NCBI GenBank assembly: GCA_037127255.1
Contig: JBANSL010000010.1
Coordinates: 31,741,120 to 31,805,119, forward strand
DNA: 64,000 nucleotides
Direction: 5' to 3'
From: Persicaria tinctoria
Lineage: Eukaryota; Streptophyta; Magnoliopsida; Caryophyllales; Polygonaceae
The notes beneath the pieces are model-generated. The model was not told where the DNA came from and did no database searches. It was given only the letters and a program-made list of their open reading frames with translations. Every line of letters begins with the position of its first letter. The stretch's first letter is position 1. Position numbers and translations under genes: made by a program. Of this stretch, positions 1 to 10,850 are shown piece after piece.

Positions 1-560
1 GCAATCACTTGTGGGTGACATGTTTATTACATTTTTATACAATTGATGACAAGGAAGCATGAAATTTGATTAAACTTCATTGATGACATCTTTTAATGAT
101 GACTTTTATTCATTGATGACATTTGTGATTACACATCATTGAACTCAATCATTTGTGATGACATTGTTTGTCGATGACATTTTTACTGATAACATGTTTT
201 GTTTACTACGATGCCACTTTGCTAAATGGTTTAATCTAGTCGATTGTATATCGATAATATTTTTTTATTAAAAATGTTGTGATGACATATTTTTTTCAAA
301 GTAGTGTTTTGATGATATTTTTTTCCTTTAATGTGATGTAACTTTTTCAAATTAGTGTTTTGATGCAATTTTTCTATTGTAATTAATTGATGTCACTTTT
401 TTAATCAAATCGTTTGATGCCACTTTTATTCACTCATAACACGTTTGTGATTACACTTCATTGATATTATTATTCATTAATGAAAATTTTCTATATATAC
501 TTTATTGATGCTATTTTTCATTGATTCCATGATGAAAATTTTCATTCATAAAAAAATTAG
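1..560. repeat. Array of degenerate TGATGACA/ATTGATGAC repeats
   Basis: About 560 bp of AT-rich DNA in which motifs such as TTGATGACATTTTT and GTGATTACACTTCATTG recur every 20-50 bp in variable form. Irregular short subterminal repeats of this kind are typical of CACTA (En/Spm) transposon ends in plants. No CACTA terminus or transposase is inside the window, so the class is inferred and the element may extend to the left. Confidence 0.4.
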
Positions 561-619
561 GAATCAAAATAACAAGCGGGTAGGAAAAAAGATGAAATTC
601 CATTGAAACTTATTGCTCT

Positions 620-1297
620 CACAACCATTTTGATCTCAGCTTGTGCAAGCTTGTCAATGCACTAAAGCAACTAATCAAGAAAGAACAACCATTAAATAAC
701 CACTTAGCCATGAAAAGCCAAAATTTGTGTAACAGCCAAGTGAGGAAGCATGTGTGTATTTACACAGTAACGCATGCTCCATTTTGTAGTTTATCTTCTA
801 CAATTGTGGCAAAAAGAAGGATTAGGCCCTCTCAAATTTATTTTCCACTTCTTCGACTAGCTCATCTCGGTTTGCACTGACATTATTTTTAGCCCAGTAA
901 ATGCTTCATTGATCTCTTCATACTCACGACCATCAACTTCACGGCATGCAAGTATTAGAGTCCTCAGACCAGCTTCAGCATACGCGTTGATGTGCTCTCT
1001 TGTCTTCCGATCAAATTCTCTTCCATCTGGTGCTAATCTCTGAAACATGACATTGGTGCACGAGTCTATAAATCATTTACACGTAAGCATATGAGTATAT
1101 AATGAACTCTAACACCATCTCTAGTAAATCAATGCAAGAGGTGAACTTTTTTTCAGGGCTAATTTTAAATGTCAAGTTATACAAACCTGTCAGCACCTTT
1201 GCAGAGAAGTAGAAGTTTTTCGTCCTCATTTTGTACAACCACCAACATTTGCTTCCTAGAGCTGCTAAATTCGATGACATTCAATAGTTTGTAACTT
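620..1297 (-). pseudogene. Phospholipid-transporting ATPase (ALA-type flippase) fragment, intron-containing and frameshifted
   Basis: This is a relic of a plant P4-ATPase, which flips aminophospholipids across membranes. Three exon-like blocks read on the minus strand. Block A (1297-1187) encodes [17 protein letters not shown], then [16 protein letters not shown], and ends at a GT donor. Block B (1052 to about 770) encodes VMFQRLAPDGREF, HINAYAEAGLRTLILA and, after frame changes, ANRDELVEEVENKF and VEDKLQNG. Block C (661 to about 620) begins after a TAG acceptor with CIDKLAQAEIK. The order matches the cytoplasmic nucleotide-binding region of ALA proteins, upstream of the TGD motif. Block B has at least two frameshifts, and its acceptor reads AA instead of AG. 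Retained introns show that this is a decayed genomic copy, not a retrocopy. No upstream exons were found beyond the inserted retrotransposon. Family assignment is firm; the exact paralogue is not known. Confidence 0.82.
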
Positions 1298-1316
1298 CTG
1301 CAATTAGGAAAAAACT

Positions 1317-2881
1317 TGATAGGCTAAAAACCTACACCCACAAGTGTATGGGGTTCAGCTGTAGTAATCAAGTGTCGTATCCACAAGGACCGGAGGAGTA
1401 TCAATTGTAATTTCAAGCTAGTTCAACCAAGTTCAGAATAGACAAACATATTTTAGAGAGTGTGTATAAAGTAACCAAGAAAATCGATTTAATGTTGAGA
1501 AATATATATATGGGGAAAGCGTTCTAGGGACAAGGATTTACCAACAATGCATCATCAATAGGCATAAAATATTTTCTCGCTTGAATGATTTCTAACTCAA
1601 AAGTGAAGGTAGATTGTCTAAGGTAATCGCAAAGCTCCTTTCGGAATCGAAGCGAATGTGTCTAAATTGATTAACGATCTCCTTTCGGTTTCAAGCAACC
1701 AATTTAGAACCCTTAAGCGCTTAGAATTCTAAATGAAAATCACATCAACTTCGCCTTTCGGTCTCAGTTGATATAACGATCATCTAGAATATCTATAACA
1801 ATCCATTATCCTCAAGAAGTTCAATTTCACTTTCGATCAACTAAACTTCGGGTTTAATCCTATGGTTCCAATGGATCAAATAGCCTTTCAGCCTAAATTC
1901 ACCATCTAAATTCCAATTTAGGGTTTTAGTCTTTCGATTTCAAACCCAAAATCAGTTCTAACCAATTCTCATCGATTAGGGCTGGCGCAATAGGATTAAA
2001 TCACCAAACAAAATAAGAAATCAATCAAACAATACTAAGAACAAGCCTATTTCCGCATCGTCGGGACAATCCCAACCCTAGAACAGGAAATCTAGCAACT
2101 CATGGATAAGTACATGCTTGATTCAATCAAATTCGGCAAAACAAACATAGAACAACGGAGATGGAACGAAAATTACCAGAATTTTATAGATCGAACAAGC
2201 TTTTCTTTCCCAAAAATCTCTAGTCTCCAAAGCTCTCAAAAGCCCTCTCTAATGTCTCAATTCTGGACTCCAAAAACCGACCTCCCTTCCAACCTTTCGA
2301 ATCCCCCCTTTTGTTTAGAAAAGAAAACGAATTTAATTCGGAACACAGGAAACACTCGGCCGAGTGGTTTTTGCACTCGGCCGAGTGGACTCTGAAAAGC
2401 TATAACTGTTAAGCACTCGACCAGAGTGAGTCTCGAGTGGTTTCTACACTCGGTCGAGTGCCTTCTGACTTTCAAATTTGACTTCACTCTGGCACCACTC
2501 TGACAACACTCTGGCACCACTCGGACACCACTCTGGCACCACTCTGACAACACTCTGGCACCACTCGGCCGAGTGGTTTCTGGAACTTAGCTTTGCCGAG
2601 CTTGCTTCGCTTTACTTGGCACGTTTCCTTGATTCCGTGCCCCTAGCTCATCTTTGATGACTTTTTAGCGTAGCGAAAATCATCGAGCCACCTCTTTCTC
2701 TTTAAACTCTTGAATCAACGCTAAAACCGCTCCGCAACGCCTGAAATCGTAACAATCGAGCGGTAGACACCGATTCCACCAAACTAAACCAAAAAGGGCC
2801 AAAAATACATATAATACTTACTCAAAGGCCCTAGATCCTATGCAAACATGCCCTAGAATCATCACTAAATAGATGCTATCA
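1317..2881 (-). repeat. 3' LTR of the Athila-type element
   Basis: 1565 bp, TGATAG...CTATCA, nearly identical to 7330-8894. It contains three copies of the perfect palindrome CACTCGGCCGAGTG (2353-2366, 2374-2387, 2562-2575) and, between them, a run of CACTCTGGCACC-like units. By position these lie in U3. The small open frames inside are identical in both LTRs and encode nothing recognisable. Confidence 0.92.
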
Positions 2882-2897
2882 AAATACCCCATACTTA
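2882..2897 (-). promoter_or_regulatory. Polypurine-tract-like site
   Basis: Read on the minus strand, TAAGTATGGGGTATTT directly precedes the TGATAG start of the 3' LTR. The purine-rich AAGTATGGGG sits where the plus-strand primer should be. It is short and interrupted, so the exact tract is inferred from position. Confidence 0.5.
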
Positions 2898-4506
2898 ACA
2901 TTGCTTGTCCCCAAGCAAGACCAAGACAATAATCACAAAATAGCATCTACTAATGTAAAATATTCGACGAATGTCGTCCTAGCATATCATAGCCAATAAC
3001 CAAAGCTCAAGTAGCTCATCAATTTCCAAACACTCAAAATGCATTTTGCTCAAATCTCAACCTCAAAACTCATCATCCACAAAGCTTGAAAATCGTCAAC
3101 AAAATCACCGCTTGAATTTATGCACACAATAAAATCATGAGGGCTTTATAGGGTTATGATGGGGCTAAAGTGAAAACAATTAGGTATGGAAAATTTCAGG
3201 CCATGTGGTGCTAAAATCCGGGAAAAAGGATCATGCAAGAACAATCAGAAAAACACCAACTTCAAAGAATCAAACTCATACCAATCCACTAAACAAACTC
3301 CATCACAACAATTTTTTTTCATCTTCACTCTTGTCAACCACTTCAAAAAATTCTCCCCCTTTTTTTTTTCTTTTCTTTTCAATATTTTTTTCAAGAAATT
3401 TTTTATTTCACTCTTTAGTCTCGACACCGTTTTACGCGAATACAAACATTTGTGATGAATGCACCCGGTTACAAAGTGTCTTGACCATCTCACTTTGCAT
3501 TTCTTCCTCCTTGTGTGAATTTTATTCTCCACAAGCAGGATCGGTTACTAACCGTATTTTTTCTTTCTTGACTTTTGCACAAGAGTGAATTTTATCCTCC
3601 TCTTATCCCAAGACTTTTCTCTTTCTCTCCCTTTTTTGTTTCTTTTTTTTTTTCATTTTCACAATCAAGAGAAATCATCTCATACTTGAAGCACATCCAC
3701 ACAACAAAACTCACTATCATGACCCAAAATCCCGGATTGGGTAAAGGCAAATAGCGGGATATGAAAATCTTGTGGAGCTAGCAAAGAAACAAGCTTCTAA
3801 GGCTCAGAAGGCTTCAAGCATATGGTCAAGTGCAAGGGTAGGTAAGGATAAATGGGCTGACAAACTGCCTCAATCATATTTCAATTTGTGCACATAAACC
3901 CAATAATGTGGTTTTAAACCATAAAATCAAGCTCGAGTATCCAAGTATGAGGCAAGATACACATAAGATTAAGAAAGAGGGTAAACAATCTAGCTAGTCA
4001 AACAAGGCAATGGCTCAATGCTCAAGCAATCATCAAACATTCCAATAAGCGCGGGCCAAATAGATATAAAAACCGCAAAAATTGTGAAGTATTCACCCCC
4101 ACCCCATACTTAGACAAAGCACTGTCCTCAATGTGCAAAACAATCAAGTAAGAGATGGGAATACTCACAATTTCAACATGTAGAGCATGTGTCTAGAAGG
4201 TGTCTAGTTAGAGCCATCCGCGTCCAAACCTAGGCAAGACAACCAACACAAACAAGCAACAAACTCGGCAAGATGGGGGTTAGTAGATAGGTGCCAAACA
4301 CCTTCAATTCAGCTCAAAACACAAATATTATTCTCAATATAGTGCACTCTCCACCCCATACTTGCACTTTTGCAAATCAACCCCAAAAAACAAAAGAAAA
4401 AAAAAAACTGAAAACTAAAAATAAAGAAAAGATACCTCGGGTTGCCTCTCGAGAAGCGCTAGTTTAAGGTCTGAAGCCGACCTTCCATTACCTTCGATTG
4501 CTTGGT

Positions 4507-7209
4507 TTAAGGTGGTTGAATGGAAACAACCTCCTTGGTCGGATCTACGGCGGAATATTCCTTTAGTCTTTGTCCATTCACCTTGAACTCGCCGGTCCGT
4601 TTGCTCCATACCTCAACAACTCCATGGGGATGCATGCCTTTGACCTTGAAGGGGCCACTCCACCTTGATATCAGCTTTCCTGGAGCAAGTTTTAGCCTTG
4701 AGTGGAAAAGTAGCACCAAATCACCTTCTTGAACATTGCCGGGAGGTTTCCCTTTAGCTTCACTTGTAGAGATTCCGTCATATACCTGCAAAACAGGTTT
4801 GGAGTCCTCCACAAAGACAGTAAAATCTCGAGCTACATCAACAAGTAACTCTTTTCTAGCACCACTAACCACACTCTTTGTCAGAGCAAAATCTAGAGGG
4901 TCTCGGTTGACCACTTCTTTCATGGCATCATATCCCCCTTTACCTGCAACATCAATCCTGCAACACATAGATTCAACAACAGGTGGTTCTAAAGGTTTAG
5001 GGAGGTTAAATTCAACCTTCTCATCCCCTATCTCAAAAGAGAGGGTCCCTTTTCGTACATCAATCAGAGCCCCTGCAGTGGCCAAGAAAGGCCTTCCAAG
5101 AATTATAGGAATGGGGGTGCTGGCATCCATATCCAATACAACAAAATCCACCGGTACGAAAAACTTACCGACCTTAATAGGGACATTCTCTAAAACACCA
5201 ACTGGGTGGGCAATGGACCTGTTCGCCATGATCAACTGCATCCTAACCGGTCTAGGCTCTCCTAGACCGAGTTTCTTGCAAATTGAGAGAGGAAGCAAAC
5301 TAGCACTAGCTCCCAAATCACATAAAGCTTTAAAATCAGGACTATGACCAAAGGAAATAGGGACAACGAAACTACCTGGGTCCTCTAGCTTAGGTGGTAG
5401 CTTGTTCTTAATCAAGGCGTTGCACTCCTCGGTAAGAAACACCGCTTGGCACTCATCGAGCTTCCTCTTGTTAGAGAGGATCTCCTTTAGAAACTTCATA
5501 TAGGATGGCATTTGGGTTAAAACATCGGTGAACGGAATATTGACGTAGAGCTTCTTCAACACCTCCAAAAACTTTCTAAATTGCGCCTCTGATTGAGATT
5601 GAGCCTTTCTTTGTGGAAATGGAAGCGGTGGCTTGTAAGGAGGAGGTGGGACATATGGTGGCTCTGTCACCGATTCATGAGGCTTTTCCATTTCAGTTTC
5701 AACTCTGCTCTTGACCTCTTTTGGTGCTACAGGCGTCAAATCTTCCAGCTGCTTGCCACTTCTCAAAGATACAGCAGACATCTGTACCTTGGGATTCTCT
5801 TCAGTACGCCCTGGAAACTGGCCAGCAGGCCTAGGAGCATTGCTAGCTTGCTGAGCTACTTGTGTTTCAAGTAACTTCTGGCCTCTACTAAGGTTCTGCA
5901 CTTCACCTGCTAAGTTCTGAACGGTTCCCATAAGTTGTTCCATCATTAACTCCATTTGGTCCTTCTGTGGTGGGGGTTTTTGAGGAAAACCAGGTGGTGA
6001 TCCTTCTGCAGCTTGTCTGTTAACATAACCGGGGTGATCCCTCGCTCGGGGATTATAGTTGTTGAAGTTCATATTGTAACCCTGGCCTCTATTCAAATTT
6101 CCCATGTAGTTGACTTCCTCATCTTGACTCCCGATACCTTGAGAACCATAAATCTGACAAGCCAAAATGGTGTGGTCTTGGGATCCACAAAATTGACAAG
6201 GCGTCGACCTAGAATTTGTGGCACTTACTTCCTTGGTGGGCAAGGACTTCTCCATAACCGAGGCTAGACGTTTAATTTCAGCAATCAATGAGTCATATCT
6301 AGCATCCTTATAAGTTTCAGCATCAACTTCATACATCCCCGCACTTCTTTTAACATTAGAGAGAGCCCTAGGTTGCGAGTACTTTCCACATCTCTTAGCA
6401 GTTTTCTCTACAAAAGCCCAAGCATCATCAGCTCCCATTTCCAAAAATTCTCCTCCAGACGAGGAGTCAATAAGGACTCTAGTGTTGTCACTGACAGCCT
6501 TGTAGAAAATCTCCAACAGATTCAGCTTTGATATCCCATGGTGAGGACACTCAAACAAAAGATCCTTGAATCTCTCCCACGATTCATGGATGTTCTCCCC
6601 ATCTCCAACAACGAAAGAATTTATCTTCCGCCTCATCTCAGCAGTCTTGGCTGGCGGGAAGAATTGATTCAGGAATTCAGATGACAGTTCCTCCCAAGTG
6701 GTGACTGTGCCAGCAGGGATAGAGTTGTACCAGTGTCTAGCTTTCCCTGCAAGTGAGAAATGGAATGATCGCAATAATAACTCTTCAGGAGCGACACCTT
6801 GAACTCTCACCGTATCCATCAGTTCTTTGAAGGTGGATATGTGTTGATGGGGACTCTCAGTAGGAAGCCCGTTGAACATATTTTGCCTTATCATATTCAA
6901 CAATCCAGGCTTTAGCTCAAAATTAATTGGTGTTAAAGCAGGAAGAACAACACCTGGTTGTGGTAAGAACTGAGCCGGATCCATCCGCTCTCCTAGGGTT
7001 GCCGGCCCTTGGGGTTGGCCAACCTGTAATTGTTGATCAGCCAGCTGTTGTCGAAGTTCAGCATTTTCTTGATCTCTTTGAGCCATTTGTCGCTCTAGTT
7101 CTGCCAATCTGGCGATTGCATCAGCCATCGTAGCTCTTCTCTTGTGGAATGTGCGTTCAGGTTCGGGATCAAAAGGCAATAGATTGGTAGAGTCTTTCTT
7201 TTTTCGCAT
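4507..7209 (-). CDS. Gag-protease polyprotein fused to the integrase C-terminus (Athila-type)
   Basis: An uninterrupted 900-residue frame. Residues 30-60 form a charged, Gln-rich, coiled-coil-like segment. Residues about 95-280 are the capsid-like Retrotrans_gag region (FNGLPTESPHQH, LAGKARHWYNSIP, QFFPPAKTAEMRRKI). A perfect CX2CX4HX4C zinc knuckle lies at C338, C341, H346 and C351. Pro-rich linkers follow, then an aspartic protease with the catalytic DLGAS at 631-635 and ILGRPFLAT at 703-711. From about residue 820 the protein changes abruptly to the end of a gypsy integrase (EGDLVLLFHSRLKL, RWSGPFKV, FKVNGQRLKEY). The roughly thousand residues of reverse transcriptase, RNase H and integrase core expected in between are missing, yet the frame is kept. 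The start is the first ATG of the frame, 97 nt downstream of the primer binding site. The protein could form particles and process itself but cannot copy or integrate DNA without help in trans. Confidence 0.9.
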   Translation of the reverse strand: MRKKKDSTNLLPFDPEPERTFHKRRATMADAIARLAELERQMAQRDQENAELRQQLADQQLQVGQPQGPATLGERMDPAQFLPQPGVVLPALTPINFELKPGLLNMIRQNMFNGLPTESPHQHISTFKELMDTVRVQGVAPEELLLRSFHFSLAGKARHWYNSIPAGTVTTWEELSSEFLNQFFPPAKTAEMRRKINSFVVGDGENIHESWERFKDLLFECPHHGISKLNLLEIFYKAVSDNTRVLIDSSSGGEFLEMGADDAWAFVEKTAKRCGKYSQPRALSNVKRSAGMYEVDAETYKDARYDSLIAEIKRLASVMEKSLPTKEVSATNSRSTPCQFCGSQDHTILACQIYGSQGIGSQDEEVNYMGNLNRGQGYNMNFNNYNPRARDHPGYVNRQAAEGSPPGFPQKPPPQKDQMELMMEQLMGTVQNLAGEVQNLSRGQKLLETQVAQQASNAPRPAGQFPGRTEENPKVQMSAVSLRSGKQLEDLTPVAPKEVKSRVETEMEKPHESVTEPPYVPPPPYKPPLPFPQRKAQSQSEAQFRKFLEVLKKLYVNIPFTDVLTQMPSYMKFLKEILSNKRKLDECQAVFLTEECNALIKNKLPPKLEDPGSFVVPISFGHSPDFKALCDLGASASLLPLSICKKLGLGEPRPVRMQLIMANRSIAHPVGVLENVPIKVGKFFVPVDFVVLDMDASTPIPIILGRPFLATAGALIDVRKGTLSFEIGDEKVEFNLPKPLEPPVVESMCCRIDVAGKGGYDAMKEVVNRDPLDFALTKSVVSGARKELLVDVARDFTVFVEDSKPVLQVYDGISTSEAKGKPPGNVQEGDLVLLFHSRLKLAPGKLISRWSGPFKVKGMHPHGVVEVWSKRTGEFKVNGQRLKEYSAVDPTKEVVSIQPP

Positions 7210-7305
7210 TCAAATCACAACCTGAGGCCAAAAACAAAACAAATCAAAGCAACAAAAAGAACTTAGAGAACTAGTCGTCAAAAGGACGATCGATACCAGC
7301 ACCAG

Positions 7306-7323
7306 TCCCCGGCAACGGCGCCA
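7306..7323 (-). promoter_or_regulatory. Primer binding site for tRNA-Asp
   Basis: On the minus strand TGGCGCCGTTGCCGGGGA lies 6 nt inside the 5' LTR. It is complementary to the 3' end of plant tRNA-Asp (CCCCGGCAACGGCGCCA), the usual primer of Athila-type elements, and it fixes the element's orientation. Confidence 0.88.
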
Positions 7324-7329
7324 AAAACT

Positions 7330-8894
7330 TGATAGGCTAAAAACCTACACCCACAAGTGTATGGGGTTCAGCTGTAGTAATCAAGTGTCGTATCCACAAG
7401 GACCGGAGGAGTATCGATTGTAATTTCAAGCTAGTTCAACCAAGTTCAGAATAGACAAACATATTTTAGAGAGTGTGTATAAAGTAACCAAGAAAATCGA
7501 TTTAATGTTGAGAAATATATATATGGGGAAAGCGTTCTAGGGAAAAGGATTTACCAACAATGCATCATCAATAGGCATAAAATATTTTCTCGCTTGAATG
7601 ATTTCTAACTCAAAAGTGAAGGTAGATTGTCTAAGGTAATCGCAAAGCTCCTTTCGGAATCGAAGCGAATGTGTCTAAATTGATTAACGATCTCCTTTCG
7701 GTTTCAAGCAACCAATTTAGAACCCTTAAGCGCTTAGAATTCTAAATGAAAATCACATCAACTTCGCCTTTCGGTCTCAGTTGATATAACGATCATCTAG
7801 AATATCTATAACAATCCATTATCCTCAAGAAGTTCAATTTCACTTTCGATCAACTAAACTTCGGGTTTAATCCTATGGTTCCAATGGATCAAATAGCCTT
7901 TCAGCCTAAATTCACCATCTAAATTCCAATTTAGGGTTTTAGTCTTTCGATTTCAAACCCAAAATCAGTTCTAACCAATTCTCATCGATTAGGGCTGGCG
8001 CAATAGGATTAAATCACCAAACAAAATAAGAAATCAATCAAACAATACTAAGAACAAGCCTATTTCCGCATCGTCGGGACAATCCCAACCCTAGAACAGG
8101 AAATCTAGCAACTCATGGATAAGTACATGCTTGATTCAATCAAATTCGGCAAAACAAACATAGAACAACGGAGATGGAACGAAAATTACCAGAATTTTAT
8201 AGATCGAACAAGCTTTTCTTTCCCAAAAATCTCTAGTCTCCAAAGCTCTCAAAAGCCCTCTCTAATGTCTCAATTCTGGACTCCAAAAACCGACCTCCCT
8301 TCCAACCTTTCGAATCCCCCCTTTTGTTTAGAAAAGAAAACGAATTTAATTCGGAACACAGGAAACACTCGACCGAGTGGTTTTTGCACTCGGCCGAGTG
8401 GACTCTGAAAAGCTATAACTGTTAAGCACTCGACCAGAGTGAGTCTCGAGTGGTTTCTACACTCGGTCGAGTGCCTTCTGACTTTCAAATTTGACTTCAC
8501 TCTGGCACCACTCTGACAACACTCTGGCACCACTCGGACACCACTCTGGCACCACTCTAACAACACTCTGGCACCACTCGGCCGAGTGGTTTCTGGAACT
8601 TAGCTTTGCCGAGCTTGCTTCGCTTTACTTGGCACGTTTCCTTGATCCCGTGCCCCTAGCTCATCTTTGATGACTTTTTAGCGTAGCGAAGATCATCGAG
8701 CCACCTCTTTCTCTTTAAACTCTTGAATCGACGCTAAAACCGCTCCGCAACGCCTGAAATCGTAACAATCGAGCGGTAGACACCGATTCCACCAAACTAA
8801 ACCAAAAAGGGCCAAAAATACATATAATACTTACTCAAAGGCCCTAGATCCTATGCAAACATGCCCTAGAATCATCACTAAATAGATGCTATCA
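7330..8894 (-). repeat. 5' LTR of the Athila-type element
   Basis: 1565 bp, the partner of 1317-2881. Differences seen by eye correspond to positions near 1402, 1539, 2359, 2548, 2647, 2691 and 2728 of the other copy. One of them breaks the first CACTCGGCCGAGTG palindrome here (CACTCGACCGAGTG). This is the LTR that would drive transcription leftward. Confidence 0.92.
7513..7526 (-). promoter_or_regulatory. Possible TATA box of the 5' LTR
   Basis: On the minus strand CCCATATATATATTTC lies about 190 bp before the LTR end, a suitable place for a U3 promoter with R-U5 downstream. It is the only strong TATA-like run in this part of the LTR. The call rests on sequence and position only. Confidence 0.35.
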
Positions 8895-8899
8895 AAAAC

Positions 8900-10254
8900 C
8901 CCATTACACTGCTTGGTAAAGAAAATAAAATTCTCTCCTCTGAGTGAACTACCTACATGAACCGAATCAGCATTAGCTCAACTCGTTTGTTTCTGAAATC
9001 AAGCAAAGAGGATGAGCACACCATCTCCAAGGTTCATATACAATCATAAAACACAGACAAGAAAATCTGAAAATCTGCAGCTAATCACTCAACATATTAC
9101 ACTTCATGAGCCTCATTCTCTAGTTGCTCATTTAATCCATAGGTGATCGTGAACGAACACAAATCATGACACAATATAGGTAATTGTGAATTGATAAATG
9201 ACTCCTTTACTCAATCAAGAAGAGCCTGGGCTCAGCTTGGGTTCAGAATCTCATCAGAACTCAATTCATCTTAGAGCTTATGTTAAAATTCACATTATAG
9301 CAAGTTGCAAAGCAAGAAACTAAGCTTATAATTAACCAGAATTCAAGGAATTCATAGCTTCTTAATAGTTATCTCTTTGGTTTATACACAGTGATTCCAG
9401 AAGCTACACAACTCATTTTCACCACCACTTTCACATAAACCACAATTCAGGTATTGCATCATCAGCTAAAGGTTAATAATAGGAGCAATATACGGCCAGG
9501 AGTCTACGACAGACGGAGAAAGCAATCAGAATTAGCTCTCGATAAACCCTAGAATTCGGAAAAAAGAGGGAATACGAAAGGAAGGAGAAAATCAAGAAGT
9601 GATTGATTGATTCCTAAGGCACACTGAGGACAGGAGCATAAAACATCACCTCAATTTTAAATCCAAACGAGAGCCAATCGAAATCAAAACCAAACCTAAA
9701 AAATCAAATTAGAAAATAATACCAATCCAAATCAAACCAAATCACCGAGCCTAAGGACTCGAAGCCACAATTAACACTTCAATTCAATCCATTTTGCAAA
9801 ACCAAATCAAGGCTAATTTCAAAAGAAGAAGAATAGGTTGAAGTACCTTGAGCTCTCTGGATCCGATGTCATGAAAAATTGGCTGGGAGTCGAAGGCCAC
9901 CATTGAGGATCACTACACATAAATCACGAGGGAGAGGGAGAGGGAGAGATGACAGATGAGATAGGAGTTGAGAGATGGATGGTTTTTGTGGATCTGAAAA
10001 ATGGAGGGCTAAAGGTGACGAGTATTGCAGAGGAATGCACTCTGAGAGGGCTAAAGGTGGTCCATTGTTTGGGCTCAACAACAATCCTTCAATGGCCACC
10101 GAAATCGCGCAGGGGAGGCTGAGTCTGGCTTCGTCCGGCCATCGAAATCGGGGGAGGATCGGAGGTGGAGAGGGAGGGAGGGAGGTCGAAAATCGTCGGA
10201 CGAGGGCTTTCAGATGTGATGGAGAGAAGGGAAGCTCAGATCTGACGGAGGGAC
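8900..10254. other. Unassigned stretch with a low-complexity GC-rich part
   Basis: 8.9-9.85 kb is AT-rich with no recognisable coding sequence; no upstream ALA exon was found although the gene relic would be expected to continue here. 9.87-10.25 kb is purine-rich on the plus strand and open on the minus strand as a Ser/Pro/Leu-rich frame that continues into the hAT element. It resembles a 5' leader more than a conserved protein, and no function is proposed. Confidence 0.4.
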
Positions 10255-10262
10255 AGAGGGAG

Positions 10263-10842
10263 CAGGGGCGGATGGCTTTGGGAGCAAACCCAACCACTGC
10301 TGGGTGAATTTTTTTTGGTGTTAGTTAAAAAAAAAATTTGCTGGGTGAATATATGTTTTAGGTGGGCAATGGTCTTAAACTCTTAATGTTTTTAGGCCCA
10401 AAAGCCTCTCCATTCAAAAACTTCATTTTATTTATTTGGATATCTTTTGTACTGTATTTTTTTAGGTGGCAACTTGACTCGAATTTCTTTTGTGTTTTTT
10501 ATGAATTAATACTCCCTTCGTTCGGCAAAACTTGACATTTTACTATTTACGCAAGTTTTTTAGGAGATAAAAACTCTATAAAATATCTAGTTTTTTTAAT
10601 ATTTTTTTTAACAATTTCGTAGTTAGTATTAATAAGTACAAATTTGTTAGATTTTTTTTAAAAAAATAAATATTTTATATAGTTTTATCATTATAAAAAA
10701 GCGTGCGTGAATAATAAACGACAAGTTTTGCCGAATAGAGGAAGTATATAATACTCCTATTTTACCTTGTTAATTTTTTTTCTCATTGTCATGACTAGAA
10801 CATTTCCGCTCACCTAACTTTGATATACTAGATCCGCCACTG
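10263..10842. mobile_element. Small non-autonomous hAT-like element
   Basis: Ends CAGGGGCGGAT (left) and, in reverse complement, CAGTGGCGGAT (right). It is flanked by AGAGGGAG (10255-10262) and GGAGGGAG (10843-10850), an 8-bp duplication with one mismatch, as expected for hAT insertion. The interior has no transposase and holds a nested Stowaway-like MITE. Confidence 0.72.
10512..10744. mobile_element. Stowaway-like MITE nested in the hAT
   Basis: 233 bp with inverted ends CTCCCTTCGTTCGGCAAAAC and CTTCCTCTATTCGGCAAAAC (right end reversed), flanked by TA on both sides (10510-10511, 10745-10746). CTCCCTCCGT-type ends with a TA target duplication are typical of plant Stowaway (Tc1/mariner) MITEs. 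Confidence 0.8.
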
Positions 10843-10850
10843 GGAGGGAG

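Larger units (their letters stand above)
1316..8894 (-). mobile_element. Athila-type Ty3/gypsy LTR retrotransposon, internally deleted
   Basis: A complete element on the minus strand: two 1565-bp LTRs (5' LTR 7330-8894, 3' LTR 1317-2881) with TGATAG...CTATCA ends, a tRNA-Asp primer binding site, a gag-protease frame and a G-rich tract before the 3' LTR. Aligning the LTRs by eye gives 7 differences, six of them transitions, so the insertion is recent. A 5-bp duplication, AAAAC, occurs at 1311-1315 and 8895-8899 if the left boundary is placed at 1316. Because AAAACT also lies inside the element next to the primer binding site, the boundary is uncertain by a few bases. Reverse transcriptase, RNase H and the integrase core are absent, so the copy is non-autonomous. 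The 1.6 kb between the end of the frame and the 3' LTR (2897-4506) is non-coding and contains repeats of the CCCCATACTT type often seen in this element class. Confidence 0.9.

Noticed and set aside
3186..3588. Small plus-strand frames within the Athila-type element as an envelope-like gene
   Set aside because: Wrong strand, T-rich low complexity and no signal of an envelope protein.
9869..10297. 142-residue minus-strand frame as a gene
   Set aside because: Low-complexity Ser/Pro/Leu content, and the N-terminal part lies inside a hAT element; no conserved motif.
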